Positions 5,891 through 6,087 of a stretch of 6,087 bases of DNA are shown here, one piece after another. This DNA comes from CAYXDO01 sp964463485 (lineage in GTDB: Bacteria; Myxococcota; Kuafuiibacteriia; Kuafuiibacteriales; Kuafuiibacteriaceae). Each line of letters begins with the position of its first letter. Position 1 is the stretch's first letter. A program made the position numbers and the translations under genes. A model generated the notes under the pieces. That model had not been told where the DNA came from. It saw only the letters and a list, made by a program, of their open reading frames with translations, and did not search any database. The stretch is from NCBI GenBank assembly GCA_964463485.1, contig CAYXDO010000284.1, forward strand, positions 1 to 6,087. The letters run 5' to 3'.

Positions 5891-6087
5891 GTGGATTCAA
5901 TAGATATTGGAGTGTTCTCAATCTCATTTACGGACATGACCATCCCGGTGGCGGGAGTGCCGTTGACGATTACACGGACGTACGACTCAAGAATCAAGAC
6001 CAAGGAAGACTTCGGCTACGGCTGGACGCTGGGGATGAGTGTCATAGGAAGCGTGCAGCACAACCGAAAGCCCGGAGACGGCTGGCG
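5891..6087 (+). CDS. RHS/YD-type protein fragment, probably 5'-truncated, incomplete at right edge
   Basis: The frame read from GTG 5891 gives DIGVFSISFTDMTIPVAGVP, followed by LTITRTYDSR and DFGYGWTLGMSV. This closely follows the entry into the RHS/YD-repeat shell of large secreted or surface proteins, where a D-(L/M)-x-IP-x-x-G-x-P-L strand leads to RTYDS and then FGYGW. RHS proteins are polymorphic toxin carriers or adhesins. Such proteins normally have hundreds of residues before this point, but here the recognisable sequence begins almost at the first codon. Composition also shifts to less G/C-rich at about 5890. The same frame can be extended to ATG 5738, but that extension does not look coding. 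No Shine-Dalgarno sequence precedes GTG 5891. This is probably a gene remnant cut by the element to its left; how much remains to the right is not visible. A genuine short-leader RHS gene is less likely. Confidence 0.7.
   Translation, partial: MDSIDIGVFSISFTDMTIPVAGVPLTITRTYDSRIKTKEDFGYGWTLGMSVIGSVQHNRKPGDGW
5898..5909. repeat. Short A/T-rich inverted repeat at the putative junction
   Basis: CAATA-GA-TATTG is a perfect 5-2-5 inverted repeat in an A/T-rich patch at the very start of the RHS-like sequence. A/T-rich dyads of this kind occur in core sites of Xer-like recombinases. However, it is short, lies within a coding frame (SIDIG) and could be chance. Confidence 0.3.

Noticed and set aside
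5592..5927. Minus-strand 111-aa frame over the tandem repeat and junction
   Set aside because: Its content is partly translated 9-bp repeat (SVLSVLSVL) and otherwise featureless; it spans the putative element boundary.

Overview
The window is high-GC bacterial DNA with G/C-rich third codon positions. Together with an RHS/YD-type fragment at the right edge, this suggests a myxobacterium-like or related large-genome soil bacterium. That placement is an inference; no taxonomic marker gene is present.

Layout. Positions 1-373 (minus strand) hold the 5' part of a Cro/C1 (XRE) family repressor gene that runs off the left edge. A 147-bp divergent intergenic region follows (374-520). It carries a cluster of short palindromes: two similar 13-bp sites 22 bp apart (TTCGTAAAACGAA and TGCGTACAACGAA) and a perfect 15-bp palindrome GTCAATGTTATTGAC. 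From 521 to 5629 a tight plus-strand operon encodes three proteins. The first is a 1054-residue fusion of a DnaG-type primase front end (CHC2 zinc finger plus TOPRIM) with a P-loop ATPase and a C-terminal winged-helix-like segment. The other two are tandem tyrosine recombinases of 327 and 326 residues, both with complete catalytic sets. The reading frames overlap by 4 bp (ATGA) and by 17 bp. A 9-bp tandem repeat begins at the stop codon of the last recombinase. After about 260 bp without a convincing gene, an RHS-like coding sequence appears abruptly near 5891 and continues off the right edge.

Interpretation. The repressor, operator cluster, replication protein and paired recombinases look like the core of an integrated mobile element. 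The repressor would silence the operon. On derepression, the primase-ATPase could replicate the excised or transposing form, and the two recombinases would act as a XerC/XerD-like pair. The abrupt RHS start suggests that the right end of the element lies between about 5630 and 5900, next to or inside an older RHS gene. There is no relaxase, DDE transposase, capsid, resistance or defence gene in the window. The left boundary and any cargo beyond the repressor are outside it.

Protein family calls for the repressor, the primase domains and the recombinases rest on clear motifs. The helicase role of the ATPase, the operator function of the palindromes and the position of the element end are inferences.
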